The notes: generated from the sequence alone by a model not told the origin. Shown: positions 1-10,358, numbered from the stretch's first letter. The stretch is 64,000 nucleotides of DNA from Candidatus Binatota bacterium (GCA_012960245.1 DUBO01000060.1:115669-179668); one strand, 5' to 3'. Numbers and translations: made by a program.

Positions 1-260
1 GTTGCGGCCAGCGCGATGCCCCGGGGCAGATGCTGCGCTTTGGACAAGACGGCGCAGGCGGGCTGGCAATAGTGGTGGAACCGATCAGCGGTCGAACTGC
101 GTACCTGCACCGCACGCTCGAGTGCCGGGCAGGGCTGGTCAAGCGTCGCACGGTGAATCGATCGTTGCGCACTGGTATTGCCGCGGATCAGAAATCCCGT
201 TTCGTACGGGATCTTGAGGCGATGCCGGAAAGCGGCGCGCAAGGGGAGGAGCTTAGCTGA
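1..260 (+). CDS. ylxR: YlxR family RNA-binding protein (DUF448), 3' part
   Basis: The reading frame is open from base 3 and has no start inside the window, so the 5' end is cut off. The visible 85 residues begin near a CGQRD segment followed by LRF, then contain GRTAYLHRTLECRAGL and a basic stretch; this is the usual YlxR order of a C-G-R loop followed by G-R-x-A-Y-x-C and a basic helix. Small YlxR proteins are nucleic-acid-binding partners of the nusA-infB region. The stop TGA overlaps the infB ATG by one base (TGATG), which supports translational coupling. The order nusA-ylxR-infB is expected upstream but cannot be seen here. Confidence 0.8.
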   Translation, partial: CGQRDAPGQMLRFGQDGAGGLAIVVEPISGRTAYLHRTLECRAGLVKRRTVNRSLRTGIAADQKSRFVRDLEAMPESGAQGEELS

Positions 261-3136
261 TGGCCAAGCAACGCATCAGTCAGTACGCAAAAGAATGGGG
301 CGTAAAGTCGAAAGCCGTGATCGAGCGGCTTGAGAAAATGGGCGTGAAGGGCAAGCGCGCCCAGAGTGGCATCGAAGACTCGGAAGCCGAGCGGGTTCGA
401 CATGAAATGGGGCTCGACGCGCAAGATGTCGCCGACGTTACGGGGGAGACCACGGAGCAGGTTGTCGAGGTAAAGGAAGACGGTGGCGGTGGCCGGGTGA
501 CCGCGCTCGATACCGTGACCCGCAAGCGCCTCAGGGGTGGGTCGCTACTCAGACGCACACGTCGCAAGCGCCTGGCGGAAGGGGATGCCGAAGCTGCGGC
601 GCCTGCCTTTTCGGTGGCTTCCAATGCTCGCGCTGTGACAGCATCTCTCGACACCGATGCGGGCGCATTGGCGGTTGCTTTCGCGAGTGGACCCTTTGCT
701 GAAGCCCATTCCTCGCTTTCTGTCGTTCCCTCGTTGGAGCAGGAACCCGAAGTAGTGGCCCCGATTGGGTTGCCCTTGCTTGATTCTGAAACAACTCCCG
801 AGTCATCGGAAGACGGCCCAGGGCTGGCTGCGACTGCCGAGTTCGACATCGAGGATGACGGTGGGCTTGTCAGCAAGGACCTGTCCGATGACGGCACCGC
901 CGCTGAAACCGGTAGCGAGACAGCTGCAGTAGAAGCCGAGGAGCACGCAGGCAGGGCCAAGCAGGAAGTAAGTGATGACGATCGTGAAGCGATCGCGGAA
1001 GAGCTTCTCAAGGCTGCCGAAAGTAAAGACAAACCCGCCGAAGAATCTCCAGAAGACAGCAAGCGAAAAAGCTCGATAAGCGGTCCCCGGATACTGGGAC
1101 GTATCGATCTTTCTGCTCTCAAGAAACCGAAGGTCTCCCCGGTCTCGGAAAAAGAGACCACGACCGACAAACCGGCCGACGCGGACGGTAAGACACGCAA
1201 ACGTAAGAGGCGGGTCGTAAAGAAAGAAGAGCTCTTTGACGCATTCGAGCGGTCATACCAGGCGCGGCCTCGTAAAAAACGGGCTATGCCGGGTCAAAAA
1301 CTTCAGAAAACAGAGCTGACGATACCCAAGGCGGCCAAGCGTGTTGTGCGGATTCACGACGTAATCAGTCCCGCTGAGCTCGCGAAGGCGATTGGCGTCA
1401 AGTCTGGCGAGGTTCTTGGCAAGCTCATGGGCCAGGGAGTGATGACCAGCCTGAACGATTCGCTGGATTTCGACACGGTCAGCCTGATAGCCGAAGAATT
1501 TGGCTATACAGTCGAGAATACCTCCCTCGATGTCGCACAGCTGCTCGAGCACGACAGCGCCGAGGAAGGCTCCGAAGAGGAGGGCCTCGCACGACCGCCG
1601 GTTGTGACAGTCATGGGCCACGTCGATCACGGAAAGACCTCACTGCTGGACGTAATCCGCGATTCGAGGGTCGTCGAAGGAGAGGCCGGGGGTATTACCC
1701 AGCATATCGGAGCGTACACAGTGGGCAGTGGAGCCCAGGCTATCTGTTTTCTCGATACCCCGGGCCACGCGGCATTCACTTCCATGCGGGCGAGGGGGGC
1801 GAGTGTTACAGACATCGTGGTCCTGGTCGTAGCCGCCGACGACGGCGTTATGCCCCAGACGATCGAAGCAGTGAACCACGCAAAGGCAGCCGGGATACCG
1901 GTGGTCGTAGCGGTCAACAAGATGGACAAGCCTGACGCTAACCCCGACAGGGTAAAGCAGCAGTTGTCCGACCACGGGCTGCAGCCCGAAGACTGGGGCG
2001 GCGATACTCTTTTCGTTCCGGTGTCGGCGATCAAGCGCACAGGCATCGACGACCTGCTCGGTGTCCTGCGTCTTCAGGCCGAAATCCTGGAGCTCAAGGC
2101 CATCCCAGATGGTCGGGCCCGGGGCGTGGTCATCGAGGCTCGGTTGGACAAAGGCCGTGGTCCGGTGGCAACGGTGCTCGTGCAGCGCGGCGTGCTCAAG
2201 CACGGGGACAACTTCGTGAGTGGTGACGTCACCGGTCGCGTGCGAGCTATGACCGACTACGCTGGCGTTAAGTCCAAGAGTGCGGGGCCTTCTACGCCGG
2301 TCGAAATTATCGGCCTGGACGGCGTTCCCGAAGCCGGCGACAGCTTTGCCGTGGTGGACGACTCTTCGCGCGCAGACCAGGTAGCCGAACACAGGAAAGA
2401 CGTCGCGAGAAAGGCTCAACTGGCTTCTTCTACCCGGCTCTCGCTGGAAGATTTCCAGAAGCACGTAGCATCCGGTGAAGTGGCTGAATTCAAGGTAGTG
2501 GTTAAGGCCGACGTGAAAGGTTCGGCCGAAGCCCTGTCCGCGGCTCTCGAACAGATCGGAACCGACGAGGTCACCTTGTCAGTCATCCACAACGGGGTTG
2601 GAGCCATCAACGAATCAGACGTTCAGTTGGCCCTTGCTTCTGGTGCCGTTGTCATCGGTTTTCATGTGAGACCCGAGGGTAAGGCCCGCACCCTTGCAGA
2701 GCGTGAAGGCGTTGACCTGAGACTCCACGAGGTGATTTATGAGGCTCTCGACGAGGTGAAGCTCGCGATGGAAGGCCTCCTTGCGCCCGACGTCAAGGAA
2801 ATATCGCAGGGCCGCGCCGAGGTGCGAGACACCTTCGGAGTGCCAGGCGGTACGACCATCGCCGGCAGTTATATCAATGAGGGCAAGGTCAAGAGGGGAG
2901 CCCATTGCAGGCTCGTCAGGGACGGGGTCGTGACCTACAATGGCACCATCTCAAGCTTGAGGCGGTTCAAGGAGGATGTGCGCGAAGTGCAGTCCAGTTA
3001 CGAGTGCGGTATCGGGCTCGACAAGTTCAATGACATCAAGGTCGGCGATGTTGTCGAAACCTTCGAACTCGAAGAAGTCCGTCGTACCCTGGAATCGCCT
3101 TACGCGGGCAAACCGGCTGGCTCGGCAGGCGCCTGA
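260..3136 (+). CDS. infB: Translation initiation factor IF-2
   Basis: IF-2 is the GTPase that places initiator tRNA on the 30S subunit and promotes 50S joining. The protein has 958 residues. An IF2_N helical module lies at about 5-50. A long, low-complexity acidic/alanine-rich linker with basic patches runs from about 60 to 370, and a second IF2_N module is at about 372-425. The G domain carries G1 GHVDHGKT at 453-460, DTPGH in G3 and NKMD at 553-556. The beta-barrel and C-terminal tRNA-binding domains follow. The long linker makes the protein larger than E. coli IF-2 (890), as is common in deltaproteobacteria. ATG overlaps the ylxR stop. All G motifs are intact. Confidence 0.98.
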   Translation: MAKQRISQYAKEWGVKSKAVIERLEKMGVKGKRAQSGIEDSEAERVRHEMGLDAQDVADVTGETTEQVVEVKEDGGGGRVTALDTVTRKRLRGGSLLRRTRRKRLAEGDAEAAAPAFSVASNARAVTASLDTDAGALAVAFASGPFAEAHSSLSVVPSLEQEPEVVAPIGLPLLDSETTPESSEDGPGLAATAEFDIEDDGGLVSKDLSDDGTAAETGSETAAVEAEEHAGRAKQEVSDDDREAIAEELLKAAESKDKPAEESPEDSKRKSSISGPRILGRIDLSALKKPKVSPVSEKETTTDKPADADGKTRKRKRRVVKKEELFDAFERSYQARPRKKRAMPGQKLQKTELTIPKAAKRVVRIHDVISPAELAKAIGVKSGEVLGKLMGQGVMTSLNDSLDFDTVSLIAEEFGYTVENTSLDVAQLLEHDSAEEGSEEEGLARPPVVTVMGHVDHGKTSLLDVIRDSRVVEGEAGGITQHIGAYTVGSGAQAICFLDTPGHAAFTSMRARGASVTDIVVLVVAADDGVMPQTIEAVNHAKAAGIPVVVAVNKMDKPDANPDRVKQQLSDHGLQPEDWGGDTLFVPVSAIKRTGIDDLLGVLRLQAEILELKAIPDGRARGVVIEARLDKGRGPVATVLVQRGVLKHGDNFVSGDVTGRVRAMTDYAGVKSKSAGPSTPVEIIGLDGVPEAGDSFAVVDDSSRADQVAEHRKDVARKAQLASSTRLSLEDFQKHVASGEVAEFKVVVKADVKGSAEALSAALEQIGTDEVTLSVIHNGVGAINESDVQLALASGAVVIGFHVRPEGKARTLAEREGVDLRLHEVIYEALDEVKLAMEGLLAPDVKEISQGRAEVRDTFGVPGGTTIAGSYINEGKVKRGAHCRLVRDGVVTYNGTISSLRRFKEDVREVQSSYECGIGLDKFNDIKVGDVVETFELEEVRRTLESPYAGKPAGSAGA

Positions 3137-3159
3137 GCCAGAATGAGCGGATCGCTGGG

Positions 3160-3447
3160 GTGGTCGTGGGCGTTCTCAGCCTGGTGATGTACCTGCCCGG
3201 CAATCGCTCCCTGAAAGGTAAACGTTCGGTGGTTAAAGCAATCAAGGCAAAGGTCTCGAATCGCTACAACGTATCGGTCGCCGAGATCGACCGATTGGAC
3301 GATGTTGCTTCAATAGGACTCGGGGTCGTGCAAGCCGGTAATGAAAAAGACCACGTGGATCGCTGCCTGAGGACGGTGGCGCGCTTTGTTGAAGGATTAC
3401 GGTTGGCCCAGTCCGGCGAAGAAGAATACATCTTCGACAATTACTGA
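3160..3447 (+). CDS. DUF503 (YlxP-like) small protein
   Basis: This is a 95-residue protein of the DUF503 family, a compact alpha/beta fold of unknown biochemical role that sits between infB and rbfA in many bacteria. The family pattern is visible: an N-terminal strand, then NRSLKGKRSVVKAIKAKVSNRYNVSVAEID, then the C-terminal half around RCLRTVARFVEG. Translation appears to start at GTG 3160; an ATG at 3143 is in another frame. It lies 23 bases after infB and 11 before rbfA, so it is almost certainly co-transcribed. A role linked to ribosome assembly or RNA binding is suggested only by position. Confidence 0.85.
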   Translation: MVVGVLSLVMYLPGNRSLKGKRSVVKAIKAKVSNRYNVSVAEIDRLDDVASIGLGVVQAGNEKDHVDRCLRTVARFVEGLRLAQSGEEEYIFDNY

Positions 3448-3458
3448 ATTGAAATTCG

Positions 3459-3815
3459 ATGCCTTCTGTTAGAACACGAAGAATAGCCCGAGAAGTGATA
3501 TCGGCGCTCGCCGGCATAGTTGACCAGGAACTGCGCGATCCGCGCGTTCAGGGTGTTACGTTTACCGCCGTGGACATGAGCCCGGACCTCAAGCACGCAA
3601 GGGTGTTTTATTCGACCCGGGGAAATGAACAGCAGCAGCGGGAGTGCAGTCGCGGCCTCGTCGCGGCCTCTGGCTACTTGCGGCGAGAGCTCGGCCGCAA
3701 ACTGGCGCTGAGATTTACGCCCGACCTGGCATTCACGCTCGACGGTTCGCTCGAAAGAGCCGAACGAATCCAAAGACTTTTGTCCGGAGCGGACACGGGG
3801 GAAGCAAAGCGATGA
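3459..3815 (+). CDS. rbfA: 30S ribosome-binding factor RbfA
   Basis: RbfA binds the 30S subunit during late 16S rRNA maturation. The 118-residue protein has the KH-like layout of the family: an N-terminal RTRRIAREVISALAGIVDQE helix, the strand-helix segment with DPRVQGVTFTAVDMSPDL, and the AxxSGYLRRELGRKLALRFTP core followed by an F-x-x-D-x-S-x-x-x-A-x-R-I end. Length and motif order match the family. Its stop overlaps the truB ATG (ATGA at 3812-3815), as expected for a coupled translation-factor operon. Confidence 0.96.
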   Translation: MPSVRTRRIAREVISALAGIVDQELRDPRVQGVTFTAVDMSPDLKHARVFYSTRGNEQQQRECSRGLVAASGYLRRELGRKLALRFTPDLAFTLDGSLERAERIQRLLSGADTGEAKR

Positions 3816-4708
3816 AAAACCGCAAGGGCATTGACGGCATACTACTCGTAGATAAGCCTGTCGATATGAGTTCCGCTTCTGCGGTCGCTCGGGTCAAGCG
3901 GGTACTGGGCGGGGTGAAGGTTGGCCACCTCGGAACTCTCGATCCCCTGGCCTCGGGTTTGTTGCCCCTGTGCCTGGGCCTGGGCACCAAGGCAGCTCCC
4001 TGGCTCAACAGCGCCACAAAAACCTACACCGGGGTAATCCGACTTGGTGTTCTCACTGATACTCTGGATCGCGGAGGCGAGGTCGTTGCTACCAGCCCGG
4101 TACCAGTACTGGCCGATATTGATCTCGATGAACTGGCCGACAGGTTCACGGGCTCGCTCAGTCAGGTCCCCCCGGTCTACTCGGCTATCAAGAAAGACGG
4201 CGTTCCTATGTACAAGCGGGCTCGGCGGGGTGAAGAAGTGGAACTCGAGCCGCGCGAAGTCACTATATTTGCGCTCAAACTCACGGTTCAGGACCCCTCG
4301 GCCCTCGAGTTCAGCGTTCACTGCTCAAAGGGCACCTATGTTCGTGCCCTCGCGAGAGACCTGGGCGAGGCCATCGGCTGTGGCGCGCATATGGAATCCC
4401 TCGTCAGGACAACTTTCGGGCGTTTTCGCATTGAAGATGCAGCGTCCATGGATAATCTCGAAGATAGCGACGGTAGCGAGCTCGAGGCAGCAGTTTTGCC
4501 CTTATCCAAGGCCCTTGCCCACCTTGAATCGTTGGAGGTGGACGACCGGGGAGCCAGCGGCCTGAGGCAGGGACGGCAGGACGTTCTCGGAGTTCTACGG
4601 CGCCCTCAGGACGGCGAATCCGCCATGGTAACCCGGGCTGGCTGCCTGGTGGCGGTAATCAGCGAGCAGAGCGGCCTGTGGAAACTCGAGCGGGTTTTTG
4701 CGGGCTGA
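3812..4708 (+). CDS. truB: tRNA pseudouridine(55) synthase TruB
   Basis: TruB converts U55 of the T loop of tRNAs to pseudouridine. From ATG 3812 the protein has 298 residues. The N-terminal signature GxLxVDKPxxMSS is visible as GILLVDKPVDMSS, followed by KVGHLGTLDPLASGLL, whose D44 is the catalytic aspartate. KTYTG and the PPVYSAIKKDG block lie downstream, and YVRALARDLGE is in the second half. An open frame extends upstream to 3644, but that part lies over rbfA; ATG 3812 overlaps the rbfA stop and fits the family N-terminus. Confidence 0.97.
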   Translation: MKNRKGIDGILLVDKPVDMSSASAVARVKRVLGGVKVGHLGTLDPLASGLLPLCLGLGTKAAPWLNSATKTYTGVIRLGVLTDTLDRGGEVVATSPVPVLADIDLDELADRFTGSLSQVPPVYSAIKKDGVPMYKRARRGEEVELEPREVTIFALKLTVQDPSALEFSVHCSKGTYVRALARDLGEAIGCGAHMESLVRTTFGRFRIEDAASMDNLEDSDGSELEAAVLPLSKALAHLESLEVDDRGASGLRQGRQDVLGVLRRPQDGESAMVTRAGCLVAVISEQSGLWKLERVFAG

Positions 4709-4793
4709 CGCTGGTTTGCGCGGGCGAAGGGTAGCTGATAACGATTGGTGGTTGAATCGAACTAAGGAACGTTAAGGAAGAGTTGAATACCCA

Positions 4794-5063
4794 GTGACGA
4801 CCACGTTACAAAGCACGCAGAAAGTTATCGGAGATTTCAGGACCCACGAATCGGATACCGGTTCGCCCGAAATCCAGGTCGCTTTGCTGACCAACCGCAT
4901 CAATTACCTGACCGGCCATTTTAAGACCCACCCCAAGGACAATCACTCCCGGCGTGGCCTTCTTAAAATGGTAAGCCAGAGACGCAAGATGCTCGACTAC
5001 CTCAAGCGAACGGCTTACGATCGCTACCTGGCACTGATTGAGCGCTTGGGCCTGCGCAAATAA
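4794..5063 (+). CDS. rpsO: 30S ribosomal protein S15
   Basis: S15 is a primary 16S rRNA-binding protein of the small subunit platform. The 89-residue product has the canonical length and signatures: [30 protein letters not shown] and the C-terminal MLDYLKR...RY motif. It starts with GTG at 4794, preceded by an AAGGAAG purine tract about 13 bases upstream. It lies 85 bases after truB and 126 bases before pnp, the classical rpsO-pnp pair, so a promoter or autoregulatory RNA structure may lie in either gap. I could not identify one confidently. Confidence 0.98.
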   Translation: MTTTLQSTQKVIGDFRTHESDTGSPEIQVALLTNRINYLTGHFKTHPKDNHSRRGLLKMVSQRRKMLDYLKRTAYDRYLALIERLGLRK

Positions 5064-5189
5064 CAAAACCGCGCAGCGCTGTGAGCGGCGAGACCAGCGG
5101 GTTTGGCAGTATAACGGGGCGGGGGCGCCTCATTTCAACGAAAATCTTTGACTATTGTAATTCCCGGGAGGGGAAAGGAGAGCTCTGTA

Positions 5190-7301
5190 ATGATTAAAAA
5201 AGTAGAATTGGAATTGGGTGGCAAGACACTCACACTTGAAACCGGCCGCATAGCCAGACAGGCCGATGGCGCCGTCTTCGTAACCTACGGGGATACCGTG
5301 GTCCTCGTGACAGCGGTGTCTGCACACCGGGTTCGAGAGGGAATTGATTTTTTTCCACTGACAGTTGAGTACCAGGAGAAGACCGCTGCCGCCGGCAAGA
5401 TCCCGGGTGGCTTCTTTAAAAGGGAAGGGCGCCCCAGTCCTGCCGAGATCCTGACCTGTCGCATTATCGACCGTCCCATACGTCCGCTTTTCCCCAAGGG
5501 CTATGGTTTTGAAACACAGATCATCGCCACCGTGCTGTCGTACGACCGCACCGCGGGTCCTGATGTGGCCAGTCTCATCGGTGCCTCGGCGGCGTTGACG
5601 ATATCTGATATTCCATTCGCCGGCCCCCTGGGTGCTGTCAGGCTTGGCCGTATCGACGGTAAAGTCGTGATCAACCCCGGTGTTGACGAAATGGAGAACA
5701 GCGACATCGACATCCTGATGGCCGCGAGCCGCGACGCCATAGTGATGGTTGAGGGCGGAGCTGGCGAAGTTGCCGAAGACGAGATTCTCGATGCCCTCTA
5801 CCAGGGACACGAGGCCATACAGCCGATAATCGATGCCCAGGATAAGTTGGCTTCAGAAGCCGGGCGCGAAAAACGCAGCTACGTTCCGCCGCAGCGCGAT
5901 GATGAACTCATCGAGAAGGTGCGCAAACTCGCGACCACGGGGCTTGAGAAAGCTTATTCCGTCAAGGAGAAGCTTGAGCGTTACGCCGCCCTCGACGCCT
6001 TCAAGGCGGAGTTCATGGAAGGGCTTCCCGAGGACCTGGCCGAGCGCGGTGGCGATGTCAGCGCTGCCCTGGGAGTCGTCAAGCAGGAAATGGTTCGCGG
6101 CGCGATCACCAAGGACCACAAGCGCCTCGATGGCCGTGGGCTAGCGGACGTACGTTCCATTTCCGTAGAGACCGGAGTGCTCCCGCGCACGCACGGTAGC
6201 TCCCTGTTTACGCGCGGTGAAACCCAGGCCCTCGTCACGGCGACGCTTGGTACAGGCGCCGATGAACAGCGAATCGATTCGCTGGCCGGCGATCACTTCA
6301 AGCGTTTCATGATGCACTACAATTTTCCTCCTTACTGTGTTGGCGAAGCCAAGATGCTGCGCAGTGCCGGGCGCAGGGAAATTGGCCACGGTATGTTGGC
6401 CGAGCGTGCCCTCACCCCGGTATTGCCCGACGTTGAGGACTTTCCGTACACCTTTCGTGTCGTGTCTGAGATCACCGAGTCGAACGGTTCGTCTTCGATG
6501 GCTTCGGTCTGCGGTGGAGCTCTCGCTTTGATGGACTGCGGCGTGCCGATCAAGGCACCTGTAGCTGGCATAGCGATGGGGCTCATTCGCGAGGATGGCG
6601 AGCACACTGTGCTTTCCGACATCCTCGGTGACGAAGATCACCTGGGTGACATGGACTTCAAGGTTGCGGGTACCGAGAAGGGTATCACCGCGGTGCAGAT
6701 GGACATCAAGATCGACGGTATCCCCCGCGACGTAATGCGTGACGCGCTCTACCAGGCGCGGGACGGTCGCCTGCACATCCTTGGCGAGATGGCCAAGGCT
6801 CTTGCGGCACCTCGCGAAGAAGTGTCGGAGTACGCGCCGCGAATCGAGACGATGAAAATCGATCCTGATAAGATCCGTAATGTCATCGGCGCCGGCGGCA
6901 AGGTGATACGCGGTATCGTCGAGCAGACCGGTTGCAAGATCGACGTGCAGGATGACGGCACGGTGCTGGTAGCTTCGTCGGACAGGGACTCCCTGCTCAA
7001 GGCGATGGACATCATCGAGGGGCTGACAGCTTCACCGAAGATCGGCCGCATCTACGATGGTACCGTACGCAAGATCATGGCATTCGGCGCTTTTGTCGAA
7101 ATCCTGCCGGGCACCGACGGTTTGGTTCACATCTCGCAGCTTGCCGAAGAGCGAGTCGAGAACGTGACCGACATCGTCAAGGAAGGCCAGCAGGTTCGGG
7201 TCAAGGTGCTGGAGGTCGACCGCCAGGGCAAGATTCGCCTGAGCCTCAAGGACGCAGTAAGGGATCAAGACGGGGAGGCCGAAGCCAGCGTTGGCGCCTG
7301 A
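5190..7301 (+). CDS. pnp: Polyribonucleotide nucleotidyltransferase (PNPase)
   Basis: PNPase is the phosphorolytic 3'-5' exoribonuclease of the RNA degradosome. The 703-residue protein has two RNase PH domains (about 5-230 and 310-540) with FFKREGRPSPAEILTCRIIDRP in the first and RTHGSSLFTRGETQALVTATLG in the second. A KH domain (GAGGKVIRGIVEQTG, about 567-581) and an S1 domain (about 620-690) close the chain. The frame is open from TTG 5148, but ATG 5190 has a strong GGGAAAGGAG site just upstream and gives the usual MIKKVELELGGK start. The stop is overlapped by the following peptidase gene. Confidence 0.98.
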   Translation: MIKKVELELGGKTLTLETGRIARQADGAVFVTYGDTVVLVTAVSAHRVREGIDFFPLTVEYQEKTAAAGKIPGGFFKREGRPSPAEILTCRIIDRPIRPLFPKGYGFETQIIATVLSYDRTAGPDVASLIGASAALTISDIPFAGPLGAVRLGRIDGKVVINPGVDEMENSDIDILMAASRDAIVMVEGGAGEVAEDEILDALYQGHEAIQPIIDAQDKLASEAGREKRSYVPPQRDDELIEKVRKLATTGLEKAYSVKEKLERYAALDAFKAEFMEGLPEDLAERGGDVSAALGVVKQEMVRGAITKDHKRLDGRGLADVRSISVETGVLPRTHGSSLFTRGETQALVTATLGTGADEQRIDSLAGDHFKRFMMHYNFPPYCVGEAKMLRSAGRREIGHGMLAERALTPVLPDVEDFPYTFRVVSEITESNGSSSMASVCGGALALMDCGVPIKAPVAGIAMGLIREDGEHTVLSDILGDEDHLGDMDFKVAGTEKGITAVQMDIKIDGIPRDVMRDALYQARDGRLHILGEMAKALAAPREEVSEYAPRIETMKIDPDKIRNVIGAGGKVIRGIVEQTGCKIDVQDDGTVLVASSDRDSLLKAMDIIEGLTASPKIGRIYDGTVRKIMAFGAFVEILPGTDGLVHISQLAEERVENVTDIVKEGQQVRVKVLEVDRQGKIRLSLKDAVRDQDGEAEASVGA

Positions 7302-8550
7302 AGTTCGCTCTACCCGGCTCGAGAACGGCCTGCGGGTCGTTACCGAGTCGGTGCGCGATGTCCCCTCTGTATCCCTCGGCGTGTGGCTTGAGACTGGTTC
7401 GCGCCACGAGGGCCAGTCGACCAACGGCGTATGCCATTTTCTCGAGCACTTGTTTTTCAAGGGCACCGAGAAGAGAACCCCGCGGCAGATAGCCGAAGAG
7501 ATCGAAGGTGTCGGCGGCACGATCGATGCCTTCACCGACAAGGAGCAGACCTGTTTTTTGACCCGCACTCTTGCGGAACATCTCGAACTATCGGTCGATG
7601 TCCTTGCCGACCTCCTGCTCAACTCTACTTTTCTCTCGGAGGATATCGAACTCGAGCGGGAAGTGATCATACATGAGATCCAGGACGCGGAAGCGATCCC
7701 CGAGGACTACATCTACGATTTCTACCTCCACTCCTGGTGGCCCGGTCATCCGCTGGGCTTACCGGTGGCGGGTACGGTTGCCAGCGTCGCGGCTATCAAC
7801 CGCGATGAAATACTTGAGCAGGCACGAAAGGCGGTTCGCTCGGACCACATCGTGGTGTCGGCCGCGGGCGCGGTTGACCACGAGCAACTGGTGGACTGGT
7901 GCCGCGAGAAATTTGCAGGGCTCGTTCCCTCCGTCACAGAAAGTGAAACCGACAGACCGGATTACAACCCGGGGGTGTTTGTCTGCGAGCGCGAACTGGA
8001 CCAGGCCCATCTGCTTCTCGGCTTGCCCGGCATCTCGGTAACCGACCCTCGTTACGCCGCAGCAGAGGTGCTAGTAGCTGCGCTGGGGGGAGGAATGAGT
8101 TCGCGGCTCTTCCAGTCAGTGAGGGAGGAACGGGGCAAGGCTTACTCGGTGTACGCGTTTCTCTCGCCTTACCGGGACATAGGCTACACGGGCATCTACG
8201 CGGCCACCGGCGGATCCGACGTCGAGGAAGTGCTGGACCTCGTTTTCCAGGAGCTCACGGCGATTAAGCAGCGAGGCCTGGACCCCGGCGAACTCGCCCG
8301 CACGCGCGAGCAAATCGCAGGGGCTTGCCTGCTGTCCCTCGAGTCGATGGAGAGTCGGATGGGCCGAATTGCCCGTAACCAGCTCTACTTCGGGCGCGAG
8401 ATTGCAGTAGACGAGGTCGTGGCCGAAGTCCGTGCGGTGAGCAACCAACAAGTAATGGAGATAGCGTTCGATATACTCAGTACCGACCGGGCCGGGCTGG
8501 CCCTGGTGGGCGATGCCGGCGTGGGTACCGTCTCCCTGCCCCTACCCTGA
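7291..8550 (+). CDS. M16 family zinc metallopeptidase (processing-peptidase-like)
   Basis: This 419-residue protein is a member of the pitrilysin/mitochondrial processing peptidase family. The inverted zinc motif HFLEH occurs in GVCHFLEHLFFKGT and the third ligand region in EREVIIHEIQDAEAIPED. The C-terminal homologous half carries the GGGMSSRLFQSVREERGKAYSV signature typical of the single-chain bacterial PqqL/YmxG-type enzymes. TTG 7291 is inside the last codons of pnp (11-base overlap). The gene commonly follows pnp in deltaproteobacteria and firmicutes; its physiological substrate is not established. Cytoplasmic location is inferred from the absence of a signal peptide. Confidence 0.93.
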   Translation: MAPEVRSTRLENGLRVVTESVRDVPSVSLGVWLETGSRHEGQSTNGVCHFLEHLFFKGTEKRTPRQIAEEIEGVGGTIDAFTDKEQTCFLTRTLAEHLELSVDVLADLLLNSTFLSEDIELEREVIIHEIQDAEAIPEDYIYDFYLHSWWPGHPLGLPVAGTVASVAAINRDEILEQARKAVRSDHIVVSAAGAVDHEQLVDWCREKFAGLVPSVTESETDRPDYNPGVFVCERELDQAHLLLGLPGISVTDPRYAAAEVLVAALGGGMSSRLFQSVREERGKAYSVYAFLSPYRDIGYTGIYAATGGSDVEEVLDLVFQELTAIKQRGLDPGELARTREQIAGACLLSLESMESRMGRIARNQLYFGREIAVDEVVAEVRAVSNQQVMEIAFDILSTDRAGLALVGDAGVGTVSLPLP

Positions 8551-8562
8551 GTGGGACCCTGT

Positions 8563-9009
8563 ATGGGGTTGAAAATTGCTATAACGCGGGTTGGAGACGT
8601 GAGCGTCGATTTACCGCAACGCATGACCGAGGGCTCTGTGGGAATGGACCTTCGCGCGGCCCTCAAAGTGGCGCTGGAACTTGTGCCCAGCGAACGCGCA
8701 GCAATCCCCTGTGGGTTTGCGATTGCCATACCCCGGGGGTACGAGGGCCAAGTAAGGCCGAGAAGCGGCCTCGCTCTCAAGCAGGGATTATGTGTCCCTA
8801 ATTCGCCGGGAACGATAGACCCGGATTACAGGGGCGAGGTGGCGGTTATTGTCGCTAACTTCGGCAACGATACGGTCCGTATAGAGCCAGGACAGCGTGT
8901 TGCGCAGCTGGTGATTTGTCCGGTTGCGGTGGCGGATTTCGACGAGGTCGAAGAGCTCGAACCCTCGAACAGGGGTTCTGGTGGTTTCGGCCATACCGGG
9001 AGCGCCTGA
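8563..9009 (+). CDS. dut: dUTP diphosphatase
   Basis: dUTPase hydrolyses dUTP to dUMP and PPi, keeping uracil out of DNA and feeding thymidylate synthesis. The 148-residue product has all five trimeric dUTPase motifs: SVGMDLRAA, RPRSGLALKQGL, GTIDPDYRGEV, QRVAQLVI and the glycine-rich C-terminal RGSGGFGHTGS arm. The frame also opens with GTG 8551, directly after the peptidase stop; ATG 8563 gives the usual N-terminus. It follows the M16 peptidase gene closely and ends 57 bases before purB, so transcription may continue into the purine operon. Confidence 0.96.
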   Translation: MGLKIAITRVGDVSVDLPQRMTEGSVGMDLRAALKVALELVPSERAAIPCGFAIAIPRGYEGQVRPRSGLALKQGLCVPNSPGTIDPDYRGEVAVIVANFGNDTVRIEPGQRVAQLVICPVAVADFDEVEELEPSNRGSGGFGHTGSA

Positions 9010-9066
9010 CAGCACCTGGCCTGTTTGCACTGGGAGCTAGCCGGCTGATCCGGCCTTACTTGAAAT

Positions 9067-10356
9067 ATGATACCTCGTTACACCAGGGATCGAATGGGTT
9101 CGACTTGGTCGGACCAGCACCGCTACGACCTCATGCTCGAAGTCGAGATCCGCGTGTGCGAGGCCCTCGCCAAGCGCTCGGTAATACCGGGTGACGCGGC
9201 CCGCCGCATCCGAGCGAAAGCCAGTGTAGACGGCTCACGAGTGGCTGAAATCGAGGCCGAGGTACATCACGACGTTATAGCTTTCGTTAGCGCCGCAGCC
9301 GAAAGCGTGGGTGAAGACGGCCGCTACCTGCACTATGGAATGACGTCCTCCGATGTTCTTGACACCGCTTTTGCCCTGCAGCTGGTCGAAGCCGCAGACC
9401 AACTGCTGGAAGGCGTCTCGACGCTCATGGAGGCCGTGCGATCAAGAGCGAGGGAGCATAGAGACACCCCCACAGCCGGGCGCTCTCACGGTATACACGC
9501 GCAACCCACTACCTTCGGTCTCAAGTTGGCCGGTTGGTACGCCGAGCTACAACGGGACCGGTTCCGGCTGCTGACCGCGCGAGAGACCATAGCGAGCGGT
9601 AAACTTTCGGGTGCCGTCGGCACTTACGGTGTAAATGGGCCTGACATCGAGGCCGAAGTTCTCGAGGGGCTTGCCCTGGCGGTCGAGCCGGTGGCCACGC
9701 AGGTAGTCCCCCGGGACCGGCACGCTGAATTCTTCTGCACGCTGGCTGTATTGGCCGGTGGGCTGGAGCGTTTCGCGACCGAAATACGTCACCTGCAGAG
9801 AACCGAGGTGGGCGAAGTCCTCGAATCCTTCAGTAAGGGGCAGAAGGGCTCGTCTGCCATGCCGCACAAGCGCAATCCCATTCTGACCGAGAACATAAGC
9901 GGACTGGCGCGCCTCGTCCGTGCCAATTCACTGGCCGCACTTGAGAACATAGCCCTGTGGCACGAACGCGATATTTCGCATTCCTCGGTGGAACGGGTGA
10001 TAGCACCCGATTCGACGATTGCGCTTGATTTCATGCTCGCGCGCATGACCTCTGTGGTTAGCGGCATGGAGGTTCGGCCCGAAGCAATGGCGGCTAACCT
10101 GGAGCGTACCGGCGGCAGGATGTTCTCGGAGAAAATTCTCCTCGCCCTGGTCGAGAACGGGATCTCCCGCGACGAAGCCTACCGCTGGGTTCAGCGTTGC
10201 GCACTGGCGGAGGGCGATTTCCGCACCAACGCGGAGAAAGATGCCGATATCAGCCGCGTGCTCGATGCCAGCAGGCTCGAGAAGGCATTCGATATACAGG
10301 CCGCGCTGGGCCATGCGCACGAAGTATTTGACCGCGTGATAGAGGAGGGGACATAA
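9067..10356 (+). CDS. purB: Adenylosuccinate lyase
   Basis: PurB catalyses two fumarate eliminations: SAICAR to AICAR and adenylosuccinate to AMP. The 429-residue tetrameric aspartase/fumarase-superfamily enzyme shows MTSSDVLDTAFALQL, the TAGRSHGIHAQPTTFGLK histidine segment, and the flexible signature loop GSSAMPHKRNPI with its catalytic serine. The start MIPRYTRDRMGSTWSDQHR matches the family N-terminus with the R-Y-T/S motif. It opens a compact purine operon and is followed by purC after two bases. Confidence 0.97.
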   Translation: MIPRYTRDRMGSTWSDQHRYDLMLEVEIRVCEALAKRSVIPGDAARRIRAKASVDGSRVAEIEAEVHHDVIAFVSAAAESVGEDGRYLHYGMTSSDVLDTAFALQLVEAADQLLEGVSTLMEAVRSRAREHRDTPTAGRSHGIHAQPTTFGLKLAGWYAELQRDRFRLLTARETIASGKLSGAVGTYGVNGPDIEAEVLEGLALAVEPVATQVVPRDRHAEFFCTLAVLAGGLERFATEIRHLQRTEVGEVLESFSKGQKGSSAMPHKRNPILTENISGLARLVRANSLAALENIALWHERDISHSSVERVIAPDSTIALDFMLARMTSVVSGMEVRPEAMAANLERTGGRMFSEKILLALVENGISRDEAYRWVQRCALAEGDFRTNAEKDADISRVLDASRLEKAFDIQAALGHAHEVFDRVIEEGT

Positions 10357-10358
10357 AC

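Noticed and set aside
280..1200. 306-residue minus-strand frame opposite the IF-2 linker
   Set aside because: It is serine-rich low-complexity sequence produced by the GC-rich, acidic/alanine-rich linker on the other strand; no family pattern, and infB is certain.
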